Shown here: positions 61,301 through 64,000 of the stretch, in pieces
How the letters are laid out: each line of letters begins with the position of its first letter
Position numbering within the stretch: position 1 is the first letter of the stretch
NCBI GenBank assembly: GCA_013398015.1
Contig: VZRR01008215.1
Coordinates: 91,980 to 155,979 of the forward strand
Length of the DNA stretch: 64,000 bases
DNA from: Oreocharis arfaki
Taxonomy: Eukaryota > Chordata > Aves > Passeriformes > Paramythiidae
Reading direction: 5' to 3'
Translations under genes and position numbers: made by a program
The notes under the pieces: model-generated
The model's database searches: none
Told to the model about the DNA's origin: nothing
The model's input: the letters and a program-made list of their open reading frames with translations, nothing else

Positions 61301-63400
61301 CTTTACATAACAACAGGAGAAGAGACAATGAAGATAAAATCCTGGACACTTAGGACGAATTTTTAAAATTACCTTGTGGATTAACAGGATTGTCTCTGCT
61401 GTTACATTTAAATCCTCTGAACACACTTGGACAAGCCTTTCCCTGGTTCTTACAGCCAGCCAGAACTCCTTTGTACAGTTACTGTAAGAATGCAGTAGCT
61501 GGAGAGAAATCATTAAACAAGTGAGGTCAGCATCTCAGGAGAGTCTGTCCACAGAACTCAGCAGGTAAAACCTCAGCTACGGAAAATTCTCAGCTTTTGA
61601 GGAGAACCTGTTGTGAAGGATTTAGCAAAGGTACAGACAGCGGGATATAGGAAGAGAAACATATTTATGGTTGCTTGAGAGCCCTCACAGAAGCCAGTAA
61701 GATGTCCAAACGGTCTAAGAGTTTCAGGGAAAAATGCTAGTGAAGCTGAGCAATTTTGGGAATTGCAGCTGGCTTCACAGAATTCTTAGATGAGGAACAA
61801 AAAATGCAAGGCAGTCTCTTGTGTGCTTATTTAAGGTAATTAATTAATGCATTTTGAAGCACTTTTTTTTGGTGCAAAGGGATCTTAATTATAGCGTAAA
61901 ATTCAGATGTAATTGATGTAAAAGATCTTCATGTAAATGAAAAGATGAGCTGCTGTGTTTGAAACTGGAGGGAAGAAGAAATGCCCTGTTGTAAGGCCGC
62001 AGTTTATGTGGGTTGGAGTCTCAGCTGATTTGTGTTAAAGGTTAACTCACACAGAGTGAACATGCTCAGGTACTTGTGTAGCACATGAACCAGCATTACT
62101 GTCATGGGTGAGGCTGTAATGCAGTGTTTATGAGGATAACTTGCTTATTTCTTTGAGTTAAAAGATCCATTCCAAAAATTGCCTGAAAATGCTACAAATG
62201 AAGAGCTTTGTAGGGAAAGCTCATGGATGTAGCTGTGCTCAACCGGAACTCCTGTGTCCAGGACCTTCCTGCAGCCTATACCAGGCTGATCTTCCTGAAA
62301 AAATCAACATCTTTGAGTTTTCCTCAGTGATACAAATGTAAGTGGAGGCAAGAACACCTAATTCTTAGTTAACATGTGAGTGCAACCGGAATTCGTTTAC
62401 TAGAGTGAAATTTCCCACATATTTCCTCTGTACAAGTCACAGATCAGGATTCCAAAGCAATGCTTTTAGTCCCATTTTGTCCAGCTTCAAAGGCATTACT
62501 TCTTTTGGCGTGCTTTGGCCTAACATGATCTGATTCACACATGAAATCCCCCTGGGATTCCCTGGGCTAGTTCATTTTCTGAGCTTTACCTATCTCCTCT
62601 CCCTTCCCGTGCACAGCCCGCAGCAGCTTCCAGCCTGCTCCGAGTTACCACGAGCGTGGTCAGCCCGAAAGGACCATTATGAGGCAGGAATCCCTGTGCT
62701 TTGGTGGGATAGGAGGCACAAATCCACTTTCAGCCATCCTCCAGACACGCCATCTATTCCAGATTATGGAGAAGAACATGAAGTGAATGATGATTTTTGT
62801 CAAATGAATCTTGTAATGTGTCTGTTTGGAGACTACTTTTAAGTTTTCATGATGAAGTTAAGAGATGGAAGGGCAATGCACAGCAGTTTTATCAGAATAA
62901 GTAACTGGGCTTCTTTGGTTTTAAAGCCAGAATTAAACTGATAAATGCAAAGCCCACCTCTACAATGGCAGACTGACTTCGGTATTATATTTTCTCTGGA
63001 TTTGGTTTAGAATAATGGTCTATGAAACATGATTATATGGTAATTCCTTTCAAAAAAATACACTTCCTGCCTTTGTAGATCAATGACTTGTTCTTTTCTC
63101 AGGAGAAATGCTGACAAATTCATACAGGGTTTTATCAATTTTTTAGCGTTATAACCTTTCCAACTTCTTGCTAAAACCCCATTTCTTTTCTTTCTCTTGT
63201 TCTCAGCTGTTGCTCCAAAGGAGCACGCAAGGATTGCCCTTCTGCTGGCTTTTGGGAACAGGCTTGCAACCTTGCATAGATTCTCATTCAGTTGTGTATG
63301 TTTCACCTTATCAGTCACTTCTTGTGGAAAGAGAAGGGCTTCTTATGTTTCTAGCATTTTTTATCTGAGCATGTTTTTACCAACATATCAGCTCATATTT
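58310..63400. other. Gene-poor stretch
   Basis: No recognisable gene. It contains simple A and T tracts at 58936-58950 and about 59728-59749. A minus-strand frame of 171 codons at 60621-61136 is the longest here but has no motif or splice context that I recognise. GC content rises modestly at 58.36-58.55 kb and 62.6 kb without forming a CpG island. Confidence 0.6.
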
Positions 63401-63401
63401 G

Positions 63402-64000
63402 TAGAATCACAAAATCCTAGGATGGTTTGGGTTGGAAGGGACCTTAAAGACCATCTAGTTCCAGCCCCCTGCCTTAGGCAGGGACACCTTCCACTAGACC
63501 AGGTTGCTCAAAGGCCCACCTAAACTGGCCTTGAACACTTCCAGGGATGGATGCCATGATCCAGGTGCAGGACCTTACACTTGGCCTTGTTGAACTTCAT
63601 AAGGTTCTCATGGGCCCAAGCCTGTCAAGGTCCCTGTGGCGTCCCTTCCCTGCAGCATGGTGACAGCACCACCCAGCTCGTGTCACCAGCCGACGTGCTG
63701 AGGGTTGGTGAAGGTGCACTCCATGCACAGTCCCTGTCACTGATGGAGGTGTTGGACAGCATCAGTCCCAATGCTGACCCCTGAGGAGCACCACTCATCA
63801 CTGCTTTCCACTTGGACATTGAGCTGCTGACCACAGCTCTTGGAGAGTGACCATCCAGCCAATTCCTTATCCGCCAGCTGGGAACTTCACCAGACTGCCA
63901 TGACTTCTGAAATAAGATGGATAGTGGCTTAGCACTTCATCCACCAGTGCCCTCAGGAGCCCTAGGTGCATCTTATCCGGTTCCATGGGCTTGTACACCT
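63402..64000 (-). mobile_element. CR1 LINE, minus orientation, running off the right edge
   Basis: The plus strand starts TAGAATCACAAAATCCTAGG, then GGTTTGGGTTGGAAGGGACC, and goes on through CCACTAGACCAGGTTGCTC and CTTGAACACTTCCAGGGATGG. It then continues with GATCCAGGTGCAGGACCTTA and CCTGAGGAGCACCACTCATC. This is the antisense of a CR1 3' region with its tail at 63402. At about 63550-63560 the text jumps from the short tail module to a more internal module, suggesting an internal deletion or a different subfamily. The element continues past the window. Confidence 0.9.

Noticed and set aside
1..64000. CRISPR arrays, prokaryotic operons, riboswitches or phage-like cassettes
   Set aside because: The window is plainly vertebrate nuclear DNA with spliced genes and LINE/LTR repeats. 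No regular spacer-repeat array or bacterial gene was seen.

Overview
This window is vertebrate nuclear DNA, almost certainly from a bird. It has large introns with GT/AG boundaries, low overall coding density, two CpG-island promoters, and several CR1 retrotransposon tails of the avian type. It also carries a solo-LTR-like sequence whose wording matches a common avian LTR family. The species cannot be named from the sequence alone.

Two genes can be reconstructed exon by exon, both on the minus strand. (1) EPHX1, microsomal epoxide hydrolase: seven coding exons lie between 10980 and 1503 and give about 389 residues, with clean splice sites and consistent phases. A likely non-coding first exon lies in a CpG island near 22.9 kb. 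The last coding exon, which should carry the catalytic histidine, is to the left of position 1. (2) SRP9, the 9 kDa signal recognition particle protein: three coding exons (37545-37474, 34746-34678, 33387-33268) give a complete 86-residue protein. SRP9 lies upstream of EPHX1 in the same orientation, as I recall it does in human 1q42, so this is an ordinary conserved block. The two proteins are not functionally linked as far as is known: SRP9 acts with SRP14 and SRP RNA in co-translational targeting to the ER, and EPHX1 is an ER-membrane detoxification enzyme.

Layout: 1-11 kb, body of EPHX1, with two CR1 remnants in introns; 11-22.9 kb, inferred EPHX1 intron 1, with a 475-bp TG...CA element that has 91-bp inverted arms next to a degenerate minisatellite of about 1 kb; 22.6-23.2 kb, EPHX1 CpG island; 23.2-31 kb, intergenic with an LTR and two CR1 pieces; 31-37.6 kb, SRP9; 37.35-37.96 kb, SRP9 CpG island and probable bidirectional promoter, with a possible short two-exon plus-strand transcript ending near 38.63 kb; 38.6-64 kb, a gene-poor stretch with no recognised protein gene. 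This last stretch holds simple repeats, CR1 pieces (a large one reaches the right edge), and one unassigned acidic reading frame at 46.05-46.28 kb that looks like a terminal exon.

No cassette that looks like a new biological system was found. The most unusual items are the inverted-arm element beside a minisatellite rich in splice-donor-like words, the divergent SRP9 transcript with a 63-codon frame, and the acidic terminal-exon-like frame at 46 kb.
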